5,946 nucleotides of DNA, taken from positions 1 through 5,946 of the forward strand of contig JABFXM010000415.1 in assembly GCA_013361745.1 (NCBI GenBank). Reading direction: 5' to 3'. Under the pieces are notes generated by a model. The model was given only the letters and a program-made list of their open reading frames with translations, was not told the DNA's origin and did no database searches. Made by a program: the position numbers and the translations under genes. Position 1 is the stretch's first letter; each line of letters opens with the position of its first letter. The stretch comes from Gemmatimonadaceae bacterium. GTDB taxonomy: Bacteria; Gemmatimonadota; Gemmatimonadetes; Gemmatimonadales; Gemmatimonadaceae. Below are positions 1-5,830 of this stretch, piece after piece.

Positions 1-421
1 CACCCGCGTCCTCGACGCGATCACGCGGATCGTGAACGCCGAGTCCGAGGCATCGGGCGCCCCGAAGCCGCCCGAGTTCACGACGCTCGACCGCTATCGC
101 ATGGTGCAGAACGATCCCGGGGCCACGCATCGCGTCCTCGACGCGTTCCGTCAGCACTTCGGGGACGAGCGCGTTCATGACACCAAGCCGACGACGGCCA
201 GCGAGGACTTCGGCACCTTCGGCGCCGAATGGAAATCGCCGGCCGTGTTCTGGTTCATCGGTGGCACCGACCCGCAGCTGTACGAAAGGCTCGAGTCGGA
301 GAACAAGCTGGGCGAGCTGCCGACGAATCACAATCCGCGCTTCGCGCCGGTGATTCACCCCACGCTGGAGACGGGCGTGCAGACGCTGGTCGTCGCGGCA
401 CAGGCGTGGTTGTCCATGTGA
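1..421 (+). CDS. M20-family metallo-amidohydrolase / carboxypeptidase, C-terminal part (5' end outside window)
   Basis: About 139 C-terminal residues are visible, read in frame from base 2 and ending at TGA 419-421; the start lies left of the window. The fragment matches the end of M20D amidohydrolases (hippurate hydrolase / IAA-amino acid hydrolase / N-acyl-amino acid amidohydrolase type). It has the helix VLDAITRIVNAE, then a conserved A-S-E-D-F-G metal-site motif near base 200, the F-W-F-I-G-G strand, and the late N-H-N-P-R-F motif near base 325, whose His is a metal ligand in the family. Enzymes of this family use two Zn/Mn ions to cleave amide bonds of N-acylated amino acids or short peptides. 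Whether this one is cytoplasmic or secreted cannot be told without the N-terminus. The MFS exporter gene starts 58 bases downstream on the same strand, so the two may share a transcript. The family is secure; the substrate is unknown. Confidence 0.9.
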   Translation, partial: TRVLDAITRIVNAESEASGAPKPPEFTTLDRYRMVQNDPGATHRVLDAFRQHFGDERVHDTKPTTASEDFGTFGAEWKSPAVFWFIGGTDPQLYERLESENKLGELPTNHNPRFAPVIHPTLETGVQTLVVAAQAWLSM

Positions 422-479
422 TGGTGACCGCGCTCCTCGTACCACCAAAGGTCGATCACCCCTCGAGACCAGCCGCCCG

Positions 480-1949
480 ATGACACCGAACGGCGAGTCC
501 GCAGGCCGGAGCACTGCGCACGCCGGCAGCGATCGCCTGCTGTACGGCATGATCCTGGGCGTGCTCGCCTTCTGGTTGTTCGCGCAGACGACTCTGAACA
601 TCGCGCCGACCATGGCGGCCGATCTCCGCATTCAGATGAGCGTGATGAACATCGCGGTGTCCATCACCGCGCTCTTCTCGGGCATCTTCATCGTCGTCAT
701 GGGAGGGCTCGCCGACCGTGCCGGCCGTGTGAAGGTCGTGCAGTGGGGCTTCGTTCTCAGCATCGTCGGCTCGCTGCTCGTCGGCTTCGCGCCATCGGGC
801 GCGCTGGCGTCGAGCTTCCTCATCGTCGGACGCGTCTGTCAGGGACTGTCCGGCGCGTTCATCATGCCCGCCAGCCTCGCGCTGGTGAAAGCCTACTGGG
901 ATGGCGCGGCGCGCCAGCGCGCCGTGAGCCTCTGGTCCATCGGCTCGTGGGGCGGCTCGGGGTTCGCGGCGCTGTTCGGCGGCCTCATGGCGCAGAACGT
1001 CGGCTGGCGCTGGATCTTCTTCGCCGACGCCGCCGTCTCGGTGATTGGAATGCTGATGGTGCGCGGCACACCGGAGAGCCGAGCCGACGAGAAAGAGGGC
1101 TACCGGCTCGACACCATGGGTATCCTGACGTTCATGATCGCCATGGTCGCGCTCGAGGTGCTCGCGACGCAGGGCGCGAAGTTCGGCTGGGCGAGCGTCG
1201 CCTCGCTCTCGCTCCTCGCGGTGAGCATCGTGTTCGGCGTGCTGTTCTTCCGTACCGAATCACGCAGCACCAACGCGTTCGTGGACTTCAGCCTGTTCCG
1301 GAACACCACCTTCACGGGCGCGACGTTGTCGAACCTCCTGTTGAACGCGGTGGCCGGCATCATGATCGTCTCGATGACGCTGCTGCAGCTCGGTGGCGGC
1401 ATGAGCGCGCAGGACGCCGGCCTGCTCACGCTCGGCTATGCGATCGCCATCGTCGCCTTCATCCGGGTCGGCGAGAAGCTGCTGCAGCGGTTCGGGCCGC
1501 GAAAGCCGATGCTGTGGGGCTCGCTGATCGTCGGCGTCTCGATCCTGCTCCTCATGCCGACGTTCGTCATGCTCGCGACGTACCGGATCCTCGCCGTCAT
1601 CGCCTTCACGCTGTTCGGGCTCGGACTCGCGTTCTACGCCACACCGTCCACCGACGCCGCGATCTCGAACCTTCCCGACGCGGCCGCGGGCTCCGGATCG
1701 GGGATCTACAAGATGGCGTCGTCGCTTGGCGCGTCGTTCGGCGTCGCCATCTCGGCGGCCATCTTCACCGCGTTGAGCGCCGATCGGTCCGCGGCCAGCT
1801 GGGTCGCCGGCGCATTCACCTTCGTCGGCCGACAGGACAATGTGGCGAGCCGCGAGGCGGCGCTCGTCGCGTTCGGCGCGAACCTCCTCATGGTCGCAGC
1901 AGCGATCGTTTCCATCGTCCTGACGGTGCCGAAGTCCGCGAAGACATAG
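480..1949 (+). CDS. MFS drug/proton antiporter, NorB-like (DHA2, 14-TM type)
   Basis: This 489-residue inner-membrane protein consists almost wholly of hydrophobic helices and has the usual length for 14-TM DHA2 exporters. MFS motif A is at residues 75-84 (G-G-L-A-D-R-A-G-R-V) between TM2 and TM3. A motif-B-like segment with R118 and Q121-G122 is in TM4, and a Gly-rich TM5 segment (G-S-W-G-G-S-G) is at 155-161. From memory, several stretches closely resemble Staphylococcus aureus NorB: A-V-S-I-T-A-L-F-S-G near 59-68, R-V-G-E-K-L-L-Q near 329-336, Y-A-T-P-S-T-D near 385-392, and G-I-Y-K-M-A-S-S-L-G further on. NorB exports quinolones and other hydrophobic compounds by proton antiport; the substrate here is unproven. 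ATG480 is chosen because it gives a short charged N-terminus before TM1, although no good Shine-Dalgarno precedes it; M24 (base 549) is a possible later start. The downstream SnoaL-like gene lies after a 120-base gap. Confidence 0.93.
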   Translation: MTPNGESAGRSTAHAGSDRLLYGMILGVLAFWLFAQTTLNIAPTMAADLRIQMSVMNIAVSITALFSGIFIVVMGGLADRAGRVKVVQWGFVLSIVGSLLVGFAPSGALASSFLIVGRVCQGLSGAFIMPASLALVKAYWDGAARQRAVSLWSIGSWGGSGFAALFGGLMAQNVGWRWIFFADAAVSVIGMLMVRGTPESRADEKEGYRLDTMGILTFMIAMVALEVLATQGAKFGWASVASLSLLAVSIVFGVLFFRTESRSTNAFVDFSLFRNTTFTGATLSNLLLNAVAGIMIVSMTLLQLGGGMSAQDAGLLTLGYAIAIVAFIRVGEKLLQRFGPRKPMLWGSLIVGVSILLLMPTFVMLATYRILAVIAFTLFGLGLAFYATPSTDAAISNLPDAAAGSGSGIYKMASSLGASFGVAISAAIFTALSADRSAASWVAGAFTFVGRQDNVASREAALVAFGANLLMVAAAIVSIVLTVPKSAKT

Positions 1950-2058
1950 CAGCCCGCCGCACCAACGGCATCATATGGCGCCCGTCTTGCGGCGATTCGC
2001 TGTCCGCCGGCGTGCCGGTTCCGACGCCGATGGTACGCCGCGCGATTCATGTACCGCG

Positions 2059-2068
2059 AGGAGGGTGA
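2059..2068 (+). promoter_or_regulatory. Strong Shine-Dalgarno for the SnoaL-like gene
   Basis: AGGAGGGTGA is an almost perfect anti-16S match ending just before ATG 2070-2072, with 5 bases between AGGAGG and the start. It decides the start. The upstream in-frame ATG at 2049 lies before the ribosome site and would translate through it, so 2070 is preferred. Confidence 0.8.
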
Positions 2069-2069
2069 C

Positions 2070-2597
2070 ATGCGAATGGAAGAAGCTGGAACGAAATCGA
2101 CGGGCACACCGGACCGGAACGTTCCGCTGGCGACTGCGCGGGAAGGAACATCCAGTGAGCAGCGCGCAGCGCGGAACAAGGAGCTGATGCAGACGCTGGA
2201 CGATGCGTGGAACGCGCAGGACCTGGACACGTTCGAGCGCCGCCACCGGAATCACGTCATCGTGCGCTGGCCGGGTCAGCCGGAGACGCACGGCATCGAG
2301 GCGCACCGGCAGGAGGCGATCGACTTCTTCCGCGCCTTTCCGAACCAGCATCTCGACAATCGGCCCTACAAGGTGCTCATCGCCCAGGACGACTGGACCT
2401 GCTCCGTCGCGCACTTCACCGGCACCATGACCGGGCCGATGAAGGGACCCGATGGAAAGGAGATTCCCCCGACGGGCAAGTCGTTCGAGGTGGACTTCTG
2501 CACCGTCGCGAAGTGGGACGAGAACGGGCAGATCATCGAGGAGAACCTCTTCTACGACTTGATGACCTTCATGAAGCAGATCGGCCTGAGCAAGTAG
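2070..2597 (+). CDS. SnoaL-like / ester cyclase-fold protein (NTF2-like superfamily)
   Basis: The protein has 175 residues from ATG2070, the start supported by the AGGAGG box. After a polar, probably disordered N-terminus of about 35 residues comes a helix with the typical N-x-x-L-M-Q-T-L-D-D-A-W-N-A-Q-D pattern. It is followed by a cone-shaped alpha+beta core: H-V-I-V-R-W-P-G, then an E-A-I-D-F-F-R-A-F-P helix, P-N-Q-H-L-D-N, a strand with A-H-F-T-G-T-M-T-G, and a C-terminal strand E-V-D-F-C-T-V-A-K-W-D. This is the SnoaL/ester-cyclase pattern of stand-alone environmental NTF2-like proteins. Members include polyketide cyclases, but many have no known reaction, and no polyketide genes are nearby. 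No signal peptide is seen, so it is probably cytoplasmic. It is separated from the MFS gene by 120 bases and ends in a strong hairpin facing wrbA. The fold is confident, the function is not. Confidence 0.88.
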   Translation: MRMEEAGTKSTGTPDRNVPLATAREGTSSEQRAARNKELMQTLDDAWNAQDLDTFERRHRNHVIVRWPGQPETHGIEAHRQEAIDFFRAFPNQHLDNRPYKVLIAQDDWTCSVAHFTGTMTGPMKGPDGKEIPPTGKSFEVDFCTVAKWDENGQIIEENLFYDLMTFMKQIGLSK

Positions 2598-2604
2598 GCG
2601 GCAC

Positions 2605-2635
2605 GCCCGAGCGGCGTTCGCTACGCCGCTCGGGC
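2605..2635. terminator. Hairpin between convergent SnoaL-like gene and wrbA (likely bidirectional terminator)
   Basis: A perfect 13-bp stem pairs 2605-2617 with 2623-2635 around a 5-base loop (TCGCT). It starts 7 bases after the SnoaL-like stop and lies 28 bases beyond the wrbA stop, so it can serve both transcripts. Neither side has a T-run, so it is not a canonical intrinsic terminator; such GC stems are common between convergent genes in GC-rich genomes. Confidence 0.6.
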
Positions 2636-2663
2636 CCCGCCTCGCGCGAGCCCCGCTCTGGCG

Positions 2664-3263
2664 TCAGCTCGCGAGCTTCGCCGCGAACTCGACGAGCCGC
2701 CGCGCCTGATGGCGAATCGCGTCCTTGACCGGGTCGGGAAGCGGCTGTCCGTTCGCCGTCACCGTGACGCCGTAGGGATTCCCGCCGCTCTGGAAGGTGA
2801 TCGGGTCGGTGTAGCCAGGCGGGACGATGATGCAGCCCCAATGCATGAACGTGTTGTTCAGCGTCTGTACCGTGGTCTCCTGCCCGCCGTGAGGATTCTG
2901 CGCGCTGCTCATCGCCGACGCCGCCTTGTTGGCGAGCGCGCCGCGCCCCCAGAGCGGCCCGAGCGTGTCGATGAAGGCGCGCATCTGACTCGCCGCCGTG
3001 CCGAAGCGCGTGGGCGCGCTGAACAGATAGGCATTCGCCCATTCCATGTCTTCGTAGGTGGGCTCAGGGATGTGCACCGTTCGCTCGAGGTGCGCCCGCC
3101 ACGGGTCCTGACCCGCCACTACCCCTTCCGGTGCGGTCTCCTTCACGCGCCGAATGCGCACCTCGGCGCCGGCGGCCTTCGCGGCCTCGCCGGCAATCTC
3201 GGCCATCTGATGGTTGGTGCCGTAGGTGCTGTAGTAGACAACGGCGAGTCGGACGGCTGCCAT
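2664..3263 (-). CDS. wrbA: NAD(P)H:quinone oxidoreductase, WrbA-type flavoprotein
   Basis: The 199-residue product is nearly the same length as E. coli WrbA (198). It has a flavodoxin-like fold: the first strand and FMN-phosphate loop [10 protein letters not shown] at residues 8-17, the WrbA signature P-T-R-F-G at 84-88 followed by S-Q-M-R-A-F-I-D, then G-P-L-W at 102-105, G-G-Q-E-T-T at 126-131, H-W-G near 141-143 and G-G-N-P-Y-G at 160-165. The family uses FMN and NAD(P)H for two-electron reduction of quinones, which avoids semiquinone radicals; it is cytosolic and tetrameric. The start at 3263 is chosen because GGAG lies 8 bases upstream and the M-A-A-V-R-L start aligns with the family. 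An in-frame ATG 12 codons upstream (3299) would add a tail the family lacks. It is divergent from the peroxiredoxin operon, which fits a shared oxidative-stress role (inference). Confidence 0.93.
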   Translation of the reverse strand: MAAVRLAVVYYSTYGTNHQMAEIAGEAAKAAGAEVRIRRVKETAPEGVVAGQDPWRAHLERTVHIPEPTYEDMEWANAYLFSAPTRFGTAASQMRAFIDTLGPLWGRGALANKAASAMSSAQNPHGGQETTVQTLNNTFMHWGCIIVPPGYTDPITFQSGGNPYGVTVTANGQPLPDPVKDAIRHQARRLVEFAAKLAS

Positions 3264-3426
3264 CGTGAATGCTCCAGGTGGAAGAAACGTGGGCGGCATC
3301 GATCGGGCGCGCGGTCGAACCGCGAAGCGCACCGACAGGGCGCTGGCGACGGCAACTCCCGGTCCCGCAGCCGATGCCGTAGTCGACTCGCCTGCATGCA
3401 TCCGCCGAAGCAGCTCGACCGCGCGC

Positions 3427-3467
3427 GGCTGCAATCGAGCGAGCAGTCGGCGCCGGCTCGCGCAGCC
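3427..3467. repeat. Imperfect two-part hairpin in the wrbA/peroxiredoxin divergent region
   Basis: GGCTGC (3427-3432) pairs with GCAGCC (3462-3467), and GCGAGC (3439-3444) pairs with GCTCGC (3456-3461). This gives two stacked 6-bp stems with a 6-base bulge on the left and an 11-base loop. It lies in the 255-base region (3264-3518) that separates the divergent genes and otherwise holds no gene. It could be leader RNA structure or chance GC pairing. I could not identify convincing -35/-10 boxes for either gene. Confidence 0.35.
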
Positions 3468-3470
3468 TTC

Positions 3471-3493
3471 TTGCAGGGACGCGAGAGCTGCAA
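3471..3493. promoter_or_regulatory. Inverted repeat TTGCAG-N11-CTGCAA upstream of the peroxiredoxin (possible operator)
   Basis: TTGCAG (3471-3476) and CTGCAA (3488-3493) form a perfect 6-bp dyad with an 11-base spacer, ending 25 bases before the peroxiredoxin start. The heptamer GCTGCAA also occurs at 3428-3434, giving a direct repeat 59 bases apart, about 5.6 helical turns. The geometry would suit a dimeric regulator, but no regulator gene is in the window and the half-sites match no motif I can name. Inference only. Confidence 0.3.
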
Positions 3494-3518
3494 CCCAACG
3501 TCGCTCACGGAGACACGC

Positions 3519-4076
3519 ATGACGGAAACCACCGTACGAGGCGCGGCGATTCTCGGGGCCGGCACGCCGGCGCCGGAATTCACCCTGCGTTCCACACCCG
3601 ACGAGACGCTCTCCCTCCACACCCTTCGTGGTCGGCCGGTGATCCTCGTCTTCTATCCGGCGGACTGGAGTCCGGTGTGCGGTGACGAGCTCGCGCTCTT
3701 CAATGAGCTCGTGTCGGATTTCCGCGAGTACGGCGCGGAGCTCGTGGGCATCTCGGTGGACGGCGTCTGGTGTCACGCCGCGTTCGCCCGGAGCCGGAAC
3801 CTGCACTTTCCGCTGCTCGCGGACTTCGAGCCGAAGGGTGCGGTATCGCGGCTCTATGGCGCGTACCGCGACGAGGAGGGTACCAGCGCGCGCGCACTCT
3901 TCCTCGTCGACGGCGAGGGAATCATCCGCTGGAGCTACCTCTCGCCCGTGGGAGTGAATCCGGGAGCGGACGGGATTCTGAACGCGCTGGAATCGCTCGT
4001 CGGCGGGAGCGCCGCGTCGCAGCCTGCACGCGCAGGGCGTGAGATGCCCGCGGGGGGAGTCGAGGTGCGGCCATGA
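3519..4076 (+). CDS. Peroxiredoxin (AhpC/TSA-type redoxin)
   Basis: The product has 185 residues and a thioredoxin fold. The peroxidatic motif is P47-A-D-W-S51-P-V-C54: PxxxSxxC, with Ser in place of the more common Thr. The conserved active-site Arg is probably R125 in S-A-R-A-L-F-L-V-D. Family enzymes reduce H2O2, organic peroxides or peroxynitrite through a Cys sulfenic acid. No Cys lies five residues after C54, so it is not a typical PrxQ/BCP pair. C85 (V-W-C-H) is the only other Cys and may resolve C54; otherwise it works as a 1-Cys enzyme with an external thiol. No signal peptide, hence cytoplasmic. The start at 3519 has GGAG (3509-3512) with a 6-base spacer; the open frame further upstream is not family-like. 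The last about 25 residues form a non-conserved tail. The stop overlaps the next start (ATGA, 4073-4076), so translation is probably coupled to the DsbA-like gene. Confidence 0.92.
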   Translation: MTETTVRGAAILGAGTPAPEFTLRSTPDETLSLHTLRGRPVILVFYPADWSPVCGDELALFNELVSDFREYGAELVGISVDGVWCHAAFARSRNLHFPLLADFEPKGAVSRLYGAYRDEEGTSARALFLVDGEGIIRWSYLSPVGVNPGADGILNALESLVGGSAASQPARAGREMPAGGVEVRP

Positions 4077-4612
4077 GCGGCGGACAGCTCACGCCTCCCC
4101 TGGCAGATGGCGACCATATCCTCGGGTCCGACGACGCGCCGCTGACGCTCGTCGAGTACGGCGACTACGAGTGTCCGTACTGCGGCATGGCGTATCCGAT
4201 CGTGAAGGAGGTGCAGCAGCACCTCGGCGATCGCCTGCGCTTCGCGTTCCGGAACTTCCCGCTCACCGAATCGCACCCGCACGCGGAGCACGCGGCAGAG
4301 GCGGCCGAGGAGGCCGCGGTGCAGGGACGTTTCTGGGAGATGCACGACACGCTGTTCGAGCATCAGCGCGCGCTCGACGATACGCAGCTCGTTCGCTACG
4401 CCGCCGAGCTCGGGCTCGACGCCAGCGAGATGGAGCGCGCGCTCGACGAGGGCAGACGCGCGCCGCGCGTGCGACGGGACTTCCGGAGCGGCGTGCGGAG
4501 CGGCGTGAACGGCACGCCGACCTTCTTCATCAACGGCCGGCGCTACGACGGCGATTGGACGGACCCGTCCGCGTTTCTCCGCGCGTTGCGCGCGACCGCG
4601 GAGCACGCCTGA
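4073..4612 (+). CDS. DsbA-family thioredoxin-fold oxidoreductase, cytoplasmic (CPYC active site)
   Basis: The protein has 179 residues. Strand [10 protein letters not shown] (24-33) leads into C34-P-Y-C37; the inserted helical domain spans about 65-140; the cis-Pro loop is G147-T148-P149, followed by T-F-F-I-N-G. The layout is that of the DsbA-like thioredoxin domain found alone or fused to NhaA antiporters. There is no signal peptide, so unlike classical DsbA it should sit in the reducing cytoplasm and act as a thiol-disulfide reductant or isomerase. It starts inside the peroxiredoxin stop codon (4-base overlap), with GAGG at 4062-4065 seven bases before the ATG. That coupling suggests it serves the peroxiredoxin, for example by reducing C54 or the C54-C85 disulfide (inference). 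Its TGA (4610-4612) lies in a hairpin shared with the convergent DUF2127 gene. Confidence 0.92.
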   Translation: MSGGQLTPPLADGDHILGSDDAPLTLVEYGDYECPYCGMAYPIVKEVQQHLGDRLRFAFRNFPLTESHPHAEHAAEAAEEAAVQGRFWEMHDTLFEHQRALDDTQLVRYAAELGLDASEMERALDEGRRAPRVRRDFRSGVRSGVNGTPTFFINGRRYDGDWTDPSAFLRALRATAEHA

Positions 4613-4633
4613 CGGCGGCAGGTCCGTCAGGCG
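4606..4633. terminator. Hairpin containing both stop codons of convergent genes
   Basis: A 10-bp perfect stem pairs 4606-4615 with 4624-4633 around an 8-base loop. The TGA of the DsbA-like gene (4610-4612) and the reverse stop of the DUF2127 gene (4627-4629) sit opposite each other in the stem. A competing 8-bp stem (4615-4622 with 4638-4645) uses the loop of the first. No T-run is present. It is probably a bidirectional terminator; only 14 bases separate the two genes. Confidence 0.5.
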
Positions 4634-5118
4634 CGTGCCTGCCGCAGCTCGCGCCGGTCGCCGGTCGGATGTCTGAGTCGGTACACGAGGTAGATGACGC
4701 CGGCGACGTTGACGACCAGGGCCAACACGCGGACGACGGAGATCGCGCGCACGAGCTCGTAGATCTCGAAGGGGATCAGCGATCCCGTCGCGACGATGGT
4801 CAGATACTCGGCCCACCGCCGCTCCAGCCACAATCCGACGCCCTCGACGGCGAACATCAGGCCGTAGCAGACCGACGCGAGTGCCAGCGCCGTCATCTGC
4901 CGCGGGCTGGCAACGTTCAGCAGGTGCAGCAGACGCTCGACGATTCTGCTGCCGGCGCGGATGCTGAAGTCCGCCAGCCACTCTCGCAGTCGGGTCTCCG
5001 TCGACGTGCGCAGCAGCGAGAACGCGCCGACACCGGCGAGGACGAGGGCCGCCGCCTTCACCATCTTGAACAGGGCGAGCGCGAGGAGCCCGCGGTCATG
5101 CCGTCGCTCTGCGTGCAT
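4627..5118 (-). CDS. DUF2127 family membrane protein
   Basis: This 163-residue integral membrane protein is predicted to have four hydrophobic segments, at about residues 10-36, 76-98, 104-123 and 126-146. It carries the DUF2127 pattern: an N-terminal L-A-L-F-K-M-V-K-A; an R-L-L-H-L-L-N-V-A-S-P-R-Q linker near 62-74; F89-A-V-E92-G-V-G-L-W97; R-W-A-E-Y-L-T at 101-107; and P116-F-E-I-Y-E121-L. The conserved charged residues inside or beside helices (E92, E104, E118, E121) suggest a functional membrane site, but the family role is unknown. The start at 5118 follows GGGAAG (minus strand, 5133-5128) with a 9-base spacer, and the upstream lipoprotein ends 6 bases before it. The two therefore almost surely share an mRNA. 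The family call is confident; no function is assigned. Confidence 0.88.
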   Translation of the reverse strand: MHAERRHDRGLLALALFKMVKAAALVLAGVGAFSLLRTSTETRLREWLADFSIRAGSRIVERLLHLLNVASPRQMTALALASVCYGLMFAVEGVGLWLERRWAEYLTIVATGSLIPFEIYELVRAISVVRVLALVVNVAGVIYLVYRLRHPTGDRRELRQARA

Positions 5119-5124
5119 CAGTGT

Positions 5125-5652
5125 TCACTTCCCGCCCGTTGGGGTGCTGAAGTGCACCGTCCGGTAGATGGCCCACTGCCGCTCGGCGTTGCGAGGACCG
5201 CCCGCGCGCCCCTCGAAGTGGATGGTCGGCTGTTCCCAGTTCGCTCCGGTGTAGTGGGCACCCTGAAACTCCGTATCCCACAATGTGGCCGTCGCGCCGC
5301 CGATGGTTTCGGTCGTGCGATGGCTGACCGGCGGCCTGGGCGGATTCACCGAGATGGCCGGCACGCGAGCCATGCCGAGGCTCGCGCCGATCTCCCGCGA
5401 TCGATACTCGCCCAGGTCCCATGTGACCGAGCCGGCCTCGCCCCGCCACCCGCGGGCGCCGGAAGGCCGCCAGGCACCCGGCACGCAGAAAGCGAACCCT
5501 TCGGCCGGGACTTCACGCCAGGTGACGCTGTCCGCCTCGTGCACGGGTACCGCGCAGGCGACGACGGCCGCCGGCGACGGCGCAGGCTGCGCTCTGCACC
5601 CGACGAGTACGCCCACGATCCACAGACTGTAGCTTCGCATCGCTTCCTTCAT
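5125..5652 (-). CDS. Putative lipoprotein of unknown function
   Basis: The product has 175 residues. An N-terminal signal (basic n-region, hydrophobic L-W-I-V-G-V) ends in the lipobox L16-V-G-C19, so it should be lipidated on C19 and anchored in the envelope; residue 20 is Arg, with no Asp+2 inner-membrane retention signal. A short Pro/Ala linker follows, then a beta-rich domain with E-G-F-A-F-C-V-P-G-A-W near 51-61. C33 and C56 could form a disulfide. I recognise no family. Two starts are plausible: ATG5652 (given; AGG 8 bases upstream) and ATG5640 (AAGGA 4 bases upstream, giving a 15-residue signal). The stop lies 6 bases before the DUF2127 start, implying an operon. The gene begins 7 bases after an attC-like element. 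Lipoprotein status is fairly sure; function is unknown. Confidence 0.8.
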   Translation of the reverse strand: MKEAMRSYSLWIVGVLVGCRAQPAPSPAAVVACAVPVHEADSVTWREVPAEGFAFCVPGAWRPSGARGWRGEAGSVTWDLGEYRSREIGASLGMARVPAISVNPPRPPVSHRTTETIGGATATLWDTEFQGAHYTGANWEQPTIHFEGRAGGPRNAERQWAIYRTVHFSTPTGGK

Positions 5653-5659
5653 TACGGGT

Positions 5660-5724
5660 GCCTAACGTCGAAGCTCGGCTGCGAGTGCAGCACCGCGAGC
5701 GAAGCGAGCTTCCGACGTGTGCTC
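5660..5724 (-). repeat. attC-like (integron recombination site-like) imperfect hairpin
   Basis: Read on the minus strand, the element ends in GTTAGGC (5666-5660), an exact match to the attC R-prime box GTTRRRY. A stem joins minus-strand 5718-5705 with 5677-5665: 13 pairs plus one extrahelical G on the left arm. One-base asymmetry of this kind is typical of folded attC sites. A small 5-bp hairpin (5678-5682 with 5687-5691) lies inside. The size of about 65 bases is in the attC range, and the lipoprotein ATG follows 7 bases later, as cassette genes do. Against it, the expected R'' box (RYYYAAC) opposite GTTAGGC is not conserved, no integrase or second attC is in the window, and GTTRRRY alone is frequent by chance. 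Could be a degenerate attC or just a leader hairpin. Confidence 0.3.
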
Positions 5725-5774
5725 CGGTCGGCTGCAGTGCGTGATCATCACCCGCGGGGTCTGGTTCGGTGACG

Positions 5775-5808
5775 ACGATGGACGGCCGCCTTCGCGGCCG
5801 TCCATCGT
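5775..5808. terminator. 15-bp perfect hairpin downstream of the DUF3761 gene
   Basis: Bases 5775-5789 pair perfectly with 5794-5808 around the 4-base loop CTTC. It is the strongest hairpin in the window. It lies 23 bases past the stop of the minus-strand DUF3761 gene and 123 bases before the lipoprotein start, so it most likely ends DUF3761 transcription. A T-run is absent, as for the other hairpins here. Confidence 0.6.
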
Positions 5809-5830
5809 GTCGGCACGACGCGGCTGCCTT

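Noticed and set aside
2007..2018. CCGGC-GT-GCCGG hairpin between the MFS and SnoaL-like genes
   Set aside because: A 5-bp stem with a 2-base loop is sterically poor and expected by chance in GC-rich DNA. No terminator or promoter could be supported in 1950-2058.
743..2068. 441-codon plus-strand open frame within the MFS gene
   Set aside because: An Arg/His-rich shadow of the transporter frame, with no family pattern.
1971..2414. 147-codon minus-strand open frame
   Set aside because: It is antisense to the SnoaL-like gene, which has a strong ribosome site and a recognisable fold. No support for this frame.
3493..3499. ACCCAAC (GTTGGGT on the minus strand), another match to the attC box consensus
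   Set aside because: It has no attC-like stem ending in it and no cassette-like start next to it. The consensus is loose enough to occur several times by chance in a window this size.
2709..3518. 270-codon in-frame N-terminal extension of the peroxiredoxin
   Set aside because: It is antisense to wrbA, Arg-rich, and not part of any peroxiredoxin. A Shine-Dalgarno and a family-like start are at 3519.
3264..3806. 181-codon in-frame N-terminal extension of WrbA
   Set aside because: It runs antisense through the peroxiredoxin. The WrbA fold starts at 3263 with its own GGAG.
3935..4981. 348-codon minus-strand open frame
   Set aside because: It is antisense to the peroxiredoxin and DsbA-like genes and overlaps DUF2127 in another frame. 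It is Arg-rich with no recognisable domain.
4039..5772. 577-codon plus-strand open frame
   Set aside because: It runs antisense or out of frame over the DsbA-like, DUF2127 and lipoprotein genes, all of which have clear family or lipobox evidence. Its translation is Arg/Ala-rich low complexity, typical of GC-rich shadow frames.
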